Source: Runella sp. MFBS21 (GTDB taxonomy: Bacteria; Bacteroidota; Bacteroidia; Cytophagales; Spirosomataceae). Taken from it: a stretch of DNA of 64,000 nt. Positions 34,600-42,948 of this stretch are shown one piece after another (position 1 is the stretch's first letter; the number at the start of each line of letters is the position of its first letter). Position numbers and translations under genes: made by a program. Location: assembly GCF_029433105.1 (NCBI RefSeq), contig NZ_JARNTW010000016.1, positions 62,001 to 126,000 on the forward strand. Reading direction: 5' to 3'. The notes under the pieces are model-generated. The model saw nothing but the letters and a program-made list of their open reading frames with translations, ran no database searches and had not been told where the DNA came from.

Positions 34600-36969
34600 T
34601 TACTTGAGTGTATAATTTAACTTCAGATGTAGGCTACGGCCCGCATTTTGAACTCGAAAATGGTCATACTGTGCCGTGTCGAAGAGGTTCTTGATTTGAA
34701 AACCAAGAGTCAGGCGGCTGATTTTGGGTCGGTATGTAACTCCTATTACATGAATGTGCTGATTTGGGATAATATTGGGAGCGTCAAATTGGGCTTTGCC
34801 CCATAGTCCCAACACCCCGCTTGGTTCAAGCGATTTTGGGACATAGTCCAAATAATACTCCCTCACAAAGGTGTAGAAGTAATAAAGCTGTAGTTTGTCT
34901 TGACTTAAGAATACGTCTTGAAAAGAAGTATTGATACCAACATTGGCAAAGAAATAAGGTGTATTGCGAAGGCGCGACCCCTCCAAAACGCGATTTCCTG
35001 TATCAAAAAGGCGAAAATCCTGATACGTAAAATTAGCATTGACTTTCAGCCAGTGTGTTAGGGGAAGCATGGCATCTGCTTCTATCCCCCACCCTTTTAC
35101 ATTATTTACATTCTGATTTTGGGTAAAAAAGATATTGACTGGTACCTTTAAAATTAAATCTCGGGTGAGGCGATAAAATGCATTAATTTCTACACTATAA
35201 TTTCCGGGCTTATCGGTCCGAAAACCCAAATTGAGATTAGTGCTTCGCTCAGGACGCAACTCAAAATTAGATAAGTGAAAATTTCCGTCCCCAAACAACT
35301 CATCTTGCTCGGGTAAGCGTGTGGCCGCTTCGGCCGAAAAGCGTAAAAATGCTCCCTTATTCAAATCCATTTTGAGAGCCTCTGCTATACCCCAACGTGT
35401 CGAAACAAACGAACGAGGAAATTCATTACCCACCCAATCGGCATCCAAGGCATTGGTTTTATAATAAAAAACCTTAGCAATCAAGTGATTGGAGAATCGA
35501 CTGAATATATCTTTTGATGCTAATCCTACTGCTGCTATAAACTTGTAGTAATGAGCCGGAACCGTAAGCAAGTCTCTCCCACTCTTCGAACGCAACGCTA
35601 AGGTATCTTGACCAACACGACCTGATTTGGCCGAAATCATATTAAATTCCAAGGTATGGTTTTCTTGAAAATCGTAGGACACATGCGTACGTGAGGTAAA
35701 ATACGAGAAATCAATATCAGCCAATGATCCCCTTACCGAAATTTCCCCTAAGCGCGAAGGACTCGGGATAAAATTACCATACCAATCATACGTTCCTTTG
35801 GTGGTATCGGTCTGTTGGGTGTGTATAGTACTCACTGTCAAAAATTGGTCGATATTTACCGCACCTAGCCTCTTACGAAATCGTAAGGTTGGAATGATTG
35901 AATATTGGCGACTGACCGACGCCCCAAAAGGCTGCGACATACTTGCTCCATACTGATTTTGGCGGTGGATATAAAAGCCCGTAATACCCACACGAAGCTC
36001 ATCAGCCCAACCCACATTGCTAATACCGCCATACACTTCTGTATAATAATTGGTAAAATGGTTGTGAAAAAGGCGTACCATAGCTGGTCTCTGAGTGGCC
36101 GTTTCTTGGTCAATCACATTGACTCTCACGTTGTAGTTATTGTCCGAACTATTGACAAAGGCATCTGCACCTACAAAAAACTTACGCGTCGTATCGGTAT
36201 AGAGAGCATTGAGCGACAAGCGATGCGTATTAAAAGATGCTACCTCATACGATACATCTGCATAGCGGTAGAGTGCTTTTTTAGTGACCATATTGACAGC
36301 TCCTCCCAAAGCATCTGCTCCCAAACTCGTCGGCAGAACGCCTTTATATACCTCTACCCTCTCCAACATATTGACAGGTACCAATGCAATATTATAAGCG
36401 GCCCCTAAGTAATCCATTGGAATGCCGTCTTTGAAATTCTTAATAGCTCTTCCTTGGAATCCATTCATCATCAGACCCGCATCTGATCCAAGCCCACCTG
36501 TTTGTCTGATTCTAATGCCTGCCGAACGATTCATCAGCTCCACCAACGTAGCCGGTTGCTCCTGAACTACTTTGGTATTGATAATCTCGGCCTTAATCGG
36601 CTGAAGCTTGGCTTGTTGAGTTTCAGATTTGCCCATCACCTTTACTTCCGATAGCAATCCTTCCACTTGCTGCAATGTTAGCACGATTTCAAAAAGTGGT
36701 TCCTTTAATGTCACTTCTTGAACCAATGGCTTATAACCAATGTGAGATACTTCCAAAAGATACCGGCCTTCAGAAAGTGGTCCTATTAAAAACCGCCCGC
36801 TGCTATCAGCCACTGCATATTTTTTTATTTTGTCAATTCTAATAATCGCCCCTGGTAAAGACTCCCCGTTTGCATCTTTTATTTTTCCTTCCCAAATTTT
36901 TCCTTTGGACTGAGCGTATACTCCGTACGAAACAAGAAGCATTCCCAAAAAGAGTATGCGTACTATCAT
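34600..36969 (-). CDS. TonB-dependent siderophore-type receptor (XusA-like)
   Basis: A 789-residue receptor with a signal peptide (MIVRILFLGMLLVSYGVYAQ). A carboxypeptidase-regulatory-like domain is followed by a plug (MNRSAGIRIRQTGGLGSDAGLMMNGFQG, VEVYKGVLPTSLGADALGGAVNMVTKK) and a barrel of the iron-complex receptor type, with no STN domain. It is the first gene of a minus-strand operon with DUF4374, PepSY and a small membrane protein, and is divergent from an AraC regulator, so expression is probably AraC-controlled. Confidence 0.9.
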   Translation of the reverse strand: MIVRILFLGMLLVSYGVYAQSKGKIWEGKIKDANGESLPGAIIRIDKIKKYAVADSSGRFLIGPLSEGRYLLEVSHIGYKPLVQEVTLKEPLFEIVLTLQQVEGLLSEVKVMGKSETQQAKLQPIKAEIINTKVVQEQPATLVELMNRSAGIRIRQTGGLGSDAGLMMNGFQGRAIKNFKDGIPMDYLGAAYNIALVPVNMLERVEVYKGVLPTSLGADALGGAVNMVTKKALYRYADVSYEVASFNTHRLSLNALYTDTTRKFFVGADAFVNSSDNNYNVRVNVIDQETATQRPAMVRLFHNHFTNYYTEVYGGISNVGWADELRVGITGFYIHRQNQYGASMSQPFGASVSRQYSIIPTLRFRKRLGAVNIDQFLTVSTIHTQQTDTTKGTYDWYGNFIPSPSRLGEISVRGSLADIDFSYFTSRTHVSYDFQENHTLEFNMISAKSGRVGQDTLALRSKSGRDLLTVPAHYYKFIAAVGLASKDIFSRFSNHLIAKVFYYKTNALDADWVGNEFPRSFVSTRWGIAEALKMDLNKGAFLRFSAEAATRLPEQDELFGDGNFHLSNFELRPERSTNLNLGFRTDKPGNYSVEINAFYRLTRDLILKVPVNIFFTQNQNVNNVKGWGIEADAMLPLTHWLKVNANFTYQDFRLFDTGNRVLEGSRLRNTPYFFANVGINTSFQDVFLSQDKLQLYYFYTFVREYYLDYVPKSLEPSGVLGLWGKAQFDAPNIIPNQHIHVIGVTYRPKISRLTLGFQIKNLFDTAQYDHFRVQNAGRSLHLKLNYTLK

Positions 36970-37014
36970 TATTTTTGTAATTTTGTTTATTAAGACTAAT
37001 TCTTAACAAAGGCA

Positions 37015-37022
37015 CAAAATTA
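37015..37022 (-). promoter_or_regulatory. -7 box of the siderophore-receptor operon
   Basis: On the minus strand TAATTTTG matches TAnnTTTG. Transcription would begin about 40 bases before the receptor ATG. No good TTTG -33 element is present; instead an operator-like region lies just upstream (37034-37063). Confidence 0.5.
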
Positions 37023-37033
37023 AAAGATACAAT

Positions 37034-37063
37034 TGCAGTAAGAGTACCGCATGATGCAGTATT
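37034..37063. promoter_or_regulatory. Operator-like repeats in the receptor/AraC divergent region
   Basis: TGCAGTA occurs twice, at 37034-37040 and 37055-37061, exactly 21 bases apart. An imperfect palindrome (7 of 9 positions, 37043-37051 with 37055-37063, 3-base centre) overlaps the second copy. The 21-base direct-repeat spacing is what a dimeric AraC-type activator uses. The divergent AraC gene starts 25 bases away. Confidence 0.45.
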
Positions 37064-37088
37064 AATGCCGCCAAAAACATAGTTTAGG

Positions 37089-38105
37089 ATGAAAATCATA
37101 TTTCGCTCTGATGATATAAAAGAGCACAACCACGTACGCACTTACGACAACGGATATACCGTCAGTAATCCAGTGGGTTTGACCGAAATACAAACAGAAT
37201 TTCTTTACGAAGGAGCATATAGGATACAATCTAAAGCGCTCCGTATCTATATTGATGGGGTAGCTGCCTCTTTTTTTGATATTGCAAGCCATGGTGATAC
37301 TTTTACGTATGAGCTAGAAAGCGATTTTCCTTATCTCCAAATGCACTTTGAACTTACCAGTACAGGATGTATTTATCAACCTAGTGCATGCTTTGAACCT
37401 GAAACAACCATTGGATATGGGCATCATTCACTGCTATTTTATCCTTTTTTGAATGGCAAACTCTCATACCTGAAAACAAGTCAAGCCAAAAGCGTTGAAA
37501 TCGAATTGTCATTGGATTTTTTACGCCGTCTTTTTAATGGAGATTTGGAGCAGCTCGGATATTTTGGTAACAGTATCGAAACTAACCGCCCCGCCATTTT
37601 GGGCCATAAAAGCTACCCTGTCACTCCTCTTATGAATCATATTTTATCGGAGCTTGCCCATTGCCAGTATATCGGTAGCTTGAAAAGAATATTTGTAGAA
37701 GCCAAAGTCATTGAGCTTCTTTGTTTACAAATCGCTCAAATACAAACACTCGAAAATCCTCCTAAAAACACCCTAAAACAAAGGGATTTAGATAAATTTT
37801 ATGAGGCGAAAGAGTTACTATTGGAGCGACTCGAACAACCCTATTCTATCGAAGAACTTGCCAAAATGGTAGGTTTGAATCGTACCAAGTTACAAGCAGG
37901 ATTTAAGGAAATATTTGGCAATACTATATTTGGATACATCACAGATATACGTATGGAACAGGCAAAAGAAATGATTTTGGCAGGACAATTTGATACCATT
38001 GCAGAAATAGCCTCCTTGATAGGTTACAAAAATGCCCAACATTTTACGGCTGCCTTTAAAAGAAAGTACGGAACATTGCCCAAGCACTTTCGAGACCGAT
38101 TCTAA
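37089..38105 (+). CDS. AraC-family regulator divergent from siderophore receptor
   Basis: A 338-residue regulator. The C-terminal AraC domain is about residues 240-338 (YSIEELAKMVGLNRTKLQAGFKEIFG and FDTIAEIASLIGYKNAQHFTAAFKRKYGTLPKHFR). The N-terminal 230 residues are an effector-binding part of no clear family; AraC-type siderophore regulators such as PchR are similar in size. It is transcribed divergently from the receptor operon. Likely activates that operon in response to an iron-siderophore; the ligand is unproven. Confidence 0.87.
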   Translation: MKIIFRSDDIKEHNHVRTYDNGYTVSNPVGLTEIQTEFLYEGAYRIQSKALRIYIDGVAASFFDIASHGDTFTYELESDFPYLQMHFELTSTGCIYQPSACFEPETTIGYGHHSLLFYPFLNGKLSYLKTSQAKSVEIELSLDFLRRLFNGDLEQLGYFGNSIETNRPAILGHKSYPVTPLMNHILSELAHCQYIGSLKRIFVEAKVIELLCLQIAQIQTLENPPKNTLKQRDLDKFYEAKELLLERLEQPYSIEELAKMVGLNRTKLQAGFKEIFGNTIFGYITDIRMEQAKEMILAGQFDTIAEIASLIGYKNAQHFTAAFKRKYGTLPKHFRDRF

Positions 38106-38194
38106 AAATACGCCTCAAAATGTTTTCTTTAGATATTCGTTTCTTTCTCCCCAAGTAACTAGCACCTACTTTAATCCGTACACTGCCTCTACAA

Positions 38195-38262
38195 CGGCCT
38201 TTTAAACAAAGCATATTCGGTCTTTTAAACAAAGTCTCCCAAAAATCACTGCCCTACCTTTG
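38195..38262 (+). promoter_or_regulatory. Activator-type promoter: 17-bp direct repeats plus -7 box
   Basis: CGGYCTTTTAAACAAAG occurs at 38195-38211 and 38218-38234 (16 of 17 identical), 23 bases apart. The -7 box TACCTTTG lies at 38255-38262, so the second repeat ends 20 bases before it and covers the -33 position, where no TTTG element exists. The first gene of the operon starts 22 bases after the -7 box. The AraC protein at 42001-42822 in the same operon is the natural candidate activator. Confidence 0.65.
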
Positions 38263-38284
38263 TCCCAACAAAAACAACAAAAAA

Positions 38285-39727
38285 ATGGGACACAACAATT
38301 ATCAAGGAGCGTTACAGAAACCGATAGGTTCAGGATTTGACGCCGCATCTACAACCAATGATGTCATCAAAGGAATTGACCTTACGGGAAAAATTGCCAT
38401 TGTGACGGGGGGAAACACGGGCATCGGCTTAGAAACGGTCAAAACACTCGCTGCCGCAGGTGCCACTGTCATCGTACCCGCAAGAGACGTAACAAAGGCA
38501 AAACGAAATTTAGCAGGCATCCCCCATGTCGAATTAGAAACAATGGATTTGATAGACCCTGAGTCCATTGATGCTTTTGCCAAAAAATTCGTCGCGTCGG
38601 GTCGCCCCCTTCATCTACTCATCCACAATGCAGGTATTATGTGGGTGCCACTTCGCAGAGACAGTCGGGGTGTTGAATCTCAACTAGCGACCAATTATCT
38701 GGCGCAGTTTCAGCTTACGGCAAGGCTATGGCCTGCGCTGGTAGCCGCCCGTGGGGCAAGGGTCATCAATGTATCGTCCGACGGACATCGGTTTGCCCCC
38801 TTTCACTTTGATGACCCCAATTTTCTCCACCGCGATTATGAAACCCTCCAAGGCTATGGTCAATCCAAAACGGCCAGTAATCTTTTTGCCCTTGAGTTAG
38901 ATCATCGTGGCAAATCGTCTAAGGTACGTGCATACTCCCTCCACCCAGGCTCTATCCATGGCACAGAATTGGGCAGAGAAGCCCCCATAGAGTTGTTTCA
39001 ACAAATGGGTTTTTGCGATGCAGAAGGAAATTTATTTCCCGAAATAGTCGCCTCGCTAAAGACCATTCCCCAAGGAGCCGCCACCACGGTTTGGTGCGCT
39101 ACCAGTCCGATGCTCAACGATATTGGTGGCGTGTATTGCGAAGATGCAGACATTGCCCATGTATCACATGAGCCATCCATGCCCAGCGGCGTTCAGCATT
39201 ACTCATTAGACGAGACCAATGCCAAACGCCTTTGGGAATTAAGCGAGACGTTAACAGGCATTAAATTTCAAATCGACGATACAGTCATGGAGAATCAAGA
39301 GTTAAAATCAGCCTCCGACTTATTGAAAGGCTATTTAGAAAGTGTTGGCTTAGGCAACCCCAAGGCTACAGCTTCTTTTTTCGCTGAAAACGGATACATC
39401 GATGCCCCTTATATAGCATCGTTAGGAATGCCGTCAAAAATCATGGGGGCAACCGCCATAGAAGCTACCATGCAAGGACTATTGCAAAATGCCCCTAATT
39501 TCCATTTTACAAGTATCAAAATTCTGATGGAAACACCTACTGAGGCCATTGCCGAATATGAGAGCGAGGCTGTTTTGGCAAATGGAAGGAGCTACAAACA
39601 ATTATACATGGGGCACATCACTTCCAAAGACGGCAAGATTATTTGTCACAAGGAGTTTCTGAACACTATCTCGTTTGTAGAAGCATTTTTCCCTAACGGT
39701 TTAAAAGATTTAATCACCACAAATTAA
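38285..39727 (+). CDS. Short-chain dehydrogenase fused to a SnoaL-like domain
   Basis: A 480-residue fusion. Residues about 28-325 are an SDR: TGGNTGIG at 41-48 (NAD(P) binding), IHNAG at 114-117, VSS at 163-165 and the catalytic YGQSK (Tyr191, Lys195). Residues about 335-480 form a SnoaL/NTF2-like domain (LESVGLGNPKATASFFAENGYIDAP, YMGHITSKDGKIICHKEFLN). The junction is in frame with no stop. SnoaL domains can bind small hydrophobic molecules or catalyse aldol-type steps, so the fusion may channel a ketone/alcohol substrate. First of four co-directional genes with short gaps. Substrate unknown. Confidence 0.85.
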   Translation: MGHNNYQGALQKPIGSGFDAASTTNDVIKGIDLTGKIAIVTGGNTGIGLETVKTLAAAGATVIVPARDVTKAKRNLAGIPHVELETMDLIDPESIDAFAKKFVASGRPLHLLIHNAGIMWVPLRRDSRGVESQLATNYLAQFQLTARLWPALVAARGARVINVSSDGHRFAPFHFDDPNFLHRDYETLQGYGQSKTASNLFALELDHRGKSSKVRAYSLHPGSIHGTELGREAPIELFQQMGFCDAEGNLFPEIVASLKTIPQGAATTVWCATSPMLNDIGGVYCEDADIAHVSHEPSMPSGVQHYSLDETNAKRLWELSETLTGIKFQIDDTVMENQELKSASDLLKGYLESVGLGNPKATASFFAENGYIDAPYIASLGMPSKIMGATAIEATMQGLLQNAPNFHFTSIKILMETPTEAIAEYESEAVLANGRSYKQLYMGHITSKDGKIICHKEFLNTISFVEAFFPNGLKDLITTN

Positions 39728-39734
39728 TACAACC

Positions 39735-40706
39735 ATGCGAGTAACGAAAGAAATGCACCATAAAGAACTGCAATCTAATTATGCAGTTATGAAATTATCT
39801 TCGCGATTGCTAATGAACCGCGTTGGGGTTCGCTTATTGAATGCAAACAGTGCTAGGTCAAAGGGTAAAAATATAGAAGGACTTCAAGGAGAAGAACATT
39901 ATATCCCAAGTAGGAACGGCGGCCCAAAAATACGGGTAAGACTCTTTAAGCCTTTAAATCACCACACGGCCCTCCCAGGTATGCTTTACATCCACGGAGG
40001 TGGGCTGGTACTGGGCAATCCTGAAGATTATTTAGCCATAATCAAAAACTACATACATGCCAAACCGTGTGTCATTGTAGCGCCCGATTATCGCAAGGCA
40101 TTTGATGCCCCCTATCCAGCAGCCTTCAATGACTGCTATGATACGCTACTGTGGATGAATGAAAACGCCAATGCTTTGGGCATTATTCCTGACAAATTGA
40201 TTGTGGCAGGGCATAGTGCAGGAGGAGGAATTGCTACGGCTGTTACGCTAAAAGCCACTGATACCCAAGACGTAAAAATCGCGTTTCAGATTCCTATTTA
40301 TCCCATGCTAGACGACAGGCAGAATTCTGAATCAGCCAAAGATAACAACTCTGCGGGGTGGAATTCCCATTCCAACAAAATGGGCTGGACAGCATATTTG
40401 CGAGACCTTCATGTACAACACAAGGAAATTCCTGTCTATGCCGCACCCGCCAGAGCCACTATTTTTTCTAAACTACCACCAACCATTACGTTTGTTGGAG
40501 ACTTAGAACCATTCCGAGACGAAACCATTGCTTATGTCGAAAACCTGAAAAAGGCGAATATCCCCGTCACTTTCAGGTTATTTGAAGGTTGCTACCATGC
40601 TTTTGAAGTGATTTTCCCCACTTTAGAAATAAGTAAAGAAGCCTGGGCATTTTTGCTGACAGCGTACAGTAATTATATGGATAAATACATACACCCAAAT
40701 TCCTGA
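39735..40706 (+). CDS. Alpha/beta-hydrolase, HSL/acetyl-esterase (Aes-like) type
   Basis: A 323-residue cytoplasmic hydrolase. HGGG oxyanion motif in MLYIHGGGLVLGN, nucleophile elbow GHSAGG, acid in GDLEPFRDE and His in GCYHAFEV, the hormone-sensitive-lipase order. It lies 7 bases after the SDR-SnoaL gene and 9 before the metallophosphoesterase, so it belongs to the same operon. It likely cleaves short-chain carboxylate esters. Confidence 0.87.
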   Translation: MRVTKEMHHKELQSNYAVMKLSSRLLMNRVGVRLLNANSARSKGKNIEGLQGEEHYIPSRNGGPKIRVRLFKPLNHHTALPGMLYIHGGGLVLGNPEDYLAIIKNYIHAKPCVIVAPDYRKAFDAPYPAAFNDCYDTLLWMNENANALGIIPDKLIVAGHSAGGGIATAVTLKATDTQDVKIAFQIPIYPMLDDRQNSESAKDNNSAGWNSHSNKMGWTAYLRDLHVQHKEIPVYAAPARATIFSKLPPTITFVGDLEPFRDETIAYVENLKKANIPVTFRLFEGCYHAFEVIFPTLEISKEAWAFLLTAYSNYMDKYIHPNS

Positions 40707-40715
40707 TTTTTAACC

Positions 40716-41987
40716 ATGACTGCCAGCAAATACATCGTTATCCCTATTCTTACCTGCCTATTACTACTCATTGATTGGTACGTATGGCAAGCCGTAAAAA
40801 TAGTTTTTCAACACAACACAGCCCAAGTACAGCAGTTTGTTAAATGGGCTTTTTGGAGCCTTACTGCAATCATTATTTTCGGTTTATGGCTCTATAATTT
40901 TGCCCCTCCCGACGCCTTGGGACGCCGCTTGCGAACCGCGATTTTATTCAGTTTGTTTGCCGTTTATGGTTCCAAACTGCTATCCGTTACCCTCATTTTT
41001 TTAGGAGATACCGCTCGTTTTTTTACTTGGGCAAAAGGGCAGTTCTTCCCAAACAATGAACTGCCACAGGCACTCTCCGAAAGTCCTGACACAATCACTC
41101 GTTCGGAGTTTTTGATGAAGACAGCCTTGGTTGCGGCCTCCGTTCCTGCCGCAGCCCTGACGTGGGGTATTTTGTCAGGGGCGCACGACTACCGTGTTCG
41201 TCGGGTAAAATTAGCCATCAAAAACCTGCCTCGGTCGTTTGAAGGCATGACGATAGGGCAAATCTCAGACATTCATTCAGGGTCTTTTTTTAACAAAATC
41301 GCTGTAAAAGGAGGCATAGAGCTACTGCTCAAAGAAAAGCCCGATATGGTATTTTTTACGGGGGATTTAGTAAACGACCGCGCCACGGAAGTAAACGATT
41401 ATGTACATCTCTTTGATAAAATAAAAGCCCCGCTGGGTGTTTACAGCACGCTTGGCAACCATGACTACGGAGCTTATGCTGGCTGGTCAAGCCCTCAAGC
41501 CAAAAAACAAAACCTAGACGACGTCAAGAAAGCTCATAAAGTACTTGGCTACGACTTGCTAACAGACGACCGTCGAACCATCCAGCTAGGGGGTGAAAAG
41601 TTAGCCATCATTGGAGTAGAAAACATTTCGGCCAACGAGTCAATTTTCCCAAATAATGGTAACTTACAACGCGCAATTGTAGGCACAGAAGAGGCTTCGG
41701 TCAAGCTCTTACTGAGCCACGACCCTACCCACTGGGACATGGAAGTAAACACCCAATACCCCGATATTGATGTCATGTTTAGCGGCCATACGCATGGGCT
41801 GCAATTGGGTGTAACGATTGGCGATAAGACCTATTCGCCCGCCCAGTGGCAATACAAACAGTGGGGAGGTTTATACCAAAAGGGCAATCAGCAGTTGTAT
41901 GTCAATCGTGGATTTGGGTATTTAGGCTTTCCTGGGCGAGTCGGGATGCCTCCCGAAATCACACTCTTTGAATTAGTAAGCGCATAA
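40716..41987 (+). CDS. Membrane-anchored metallophosphoesterase
   Basis: A 423-residue protein. About four membrane segments fill residues 1-160 (VIPILTCLLLLIDWYV, AFWSLTAIIIFGLWLY, ILFSLFAVYGSKLLSV). The calcineurin-like phosphoesterase domain follows: QISDIHSG (metal site), FFTGDLVND, LGNHDYG, LLSHDPTHWD and FSGHTHGLQLG, the full two-metal set. Such proteins act on phosphate esters at the membrane, in the YkuE/UshA-like group. Third gene of the SDR operon. Confidence 0.88.
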   Translation: MTASKYIVIPILTCLLLLIDWYVWQAVKIVFQHNTAQVQQFVKWAFWSLTAIIIFGLWLYNFAPPDALGRRLRTAILFSLFAVYGSKLLSVTLIFLGDTARFFTWAKGQFFPNNELPQALSESPDTITRSEFLMKTALVAASVPAAALTWGILSGAHDYRVRRVKLAIKNLPRSFEGMTIGQISDIHSGSFFNKIAVKGGIELLLKEKPDMVFFTGDLVNDRATEVNDYVHLFDKIKAPLGVYSTLGNHDYGAYAGWSSPQAKKQNLDDVKKAHKVLGYDLLTDDRRTIQLGGEKLAIIGVENISANESIFPNNGNLQRAIVGTEEASVKLLLSHDPTHWDMEVNTQYPDIDVMFSGHTHGLQLGVTIGDKTYSPAQWQYKQWGGLYQKGNQQLYVNRGFGYLGFPGRVGMPPEITLFELVSA

Positions 41988-42000
41988 ACCCAATCGAGCA

Positions 42001-42822
42001 ATGGAACACGTATCGAAACATTTAACCCCCGAAATAAAACTCTCGTGTTACGAGGACAAATTTTTTAAGTCTGAAATTGTCTTTGACCAACACATGCTGG
42101 TGTGGTTTATTTCGGGAGAAACCAAGATTGTGCAGGCCGAAGCCACACATCGCTTTCAAACGGGAGATATTTTTCTCATTCCGAGAAATAAACCCGCCAC
42201 CATTATCAACTACCCCAAAGACGGCTTGCCCCACAAAACGGTTGTGATGCTTTTGACTACTCAAATTCTAAGGGATTTTTACAAACACATTGACGTAAAA
42301 ACCAAAATAACGGCCGTCCCCAAAATTCGCAGTTTTACGCATCATCCTTTGTTGGAAAGCTGTCTGGCGTCATTGATTCCTTACTTTGAGATGAAAGAGC
42401 CCTTTCCCGACTATCTGGCGTCGTTGAAACTGACCGAAGCCATCAGTATTTTAAGAACCCTTGACCCAGAAGTAGATAGCATACTCGCCAATTTTGACGA
42501 CCCGTATAAAGTCGATTTGATTGGTTTTATGGAAAAAAACTACATGTTCAACATGCCCATTGAGAAATTTGGCTACCTCACAGGCAGAAGTTTAACGACT
42601 TTCAAACGCGATTTTAAGCGAGCGTTCAACACTACTCCCCAAAAATGGCTCACGCAAAAACGACTAGAATTGGCCCATTTTCAAATTGCCGAACGAAAAT
42701 TAAAGCCGCTTGAAGCCTGTTACGAAACGGGGTTTGAAAACCTCTCGCATTTTTCGTTTGCCTTTAAAAAACACTTTGGCTACGCTCCGACTGACGCCTT
42801 CAAGTCATATAAGACTGGTTAA
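42001..42822 (+). CDS. AraC-family regulator (end of SDR operon)
   Basis: A 273-residue protein. The N-terminal cupin-like sensor (residues 15-120, FLIPRNKPATIINYP) precedes the AraC double helix-turn-helix (MPIEKFGYLTGRSLTTFKRDFKRAFNTTPQKWL and LKPLEACYETGFENLSHFSFAFKKHFGYAPTDAF). It is the last of four genes 13 bases after the phosphoesterase, so it probably autoregulates the operon through the direct repeats at 38195-38234. Confidence 0.87.
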   Translation: MEHVSKHLTPEIKLSCYEDKFFKSEIVFDQHMLVWFISGETKIVQAEATHRFQTGDIFLIPRNKPATIINYPKDGLPHKTVVMLLTTQILRDFYKHIDVKTKITAVPKIRSFTHHPLLESCLASLIPYFEMKEPFPDYLASLKLTEAISILRTLDPEVDSILANFDDPYKVDLIGFMEKNYMFNMPIEKFGYLTGRSLTTFKRDFKRAFNTTPQKWLTQKRLELAHFQIAERKLKPLEACYETGFENLSHFSFAFKKHFGYAPTDAFKSYKTG

Positions 42823-42912
42823 GGGATTTTTATCTAACCAAATTTTAGCACACCATTTATCCCCCCTCATAATCTTCTACTGTTTGTCACCTGTGGTCTT
42901 TGATTATTTTTA

Positions 42913-42920
42913 TAAATTTG
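42913..42920 (+). promoter_or_regulatory. -7 box upstream of the DUF5916 gene
   Basis: TAAATTTG matches TAnnTTTG and lies 28 bases before the ATG. No TTTG sits at the usual 19-21-base distance; the nearest upstream (42883-42886) is 26 bases away. Confidence 0.4.
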
Positions 42921-42948
42921 CACCACTTATTGATAGACAGCCATTTAT

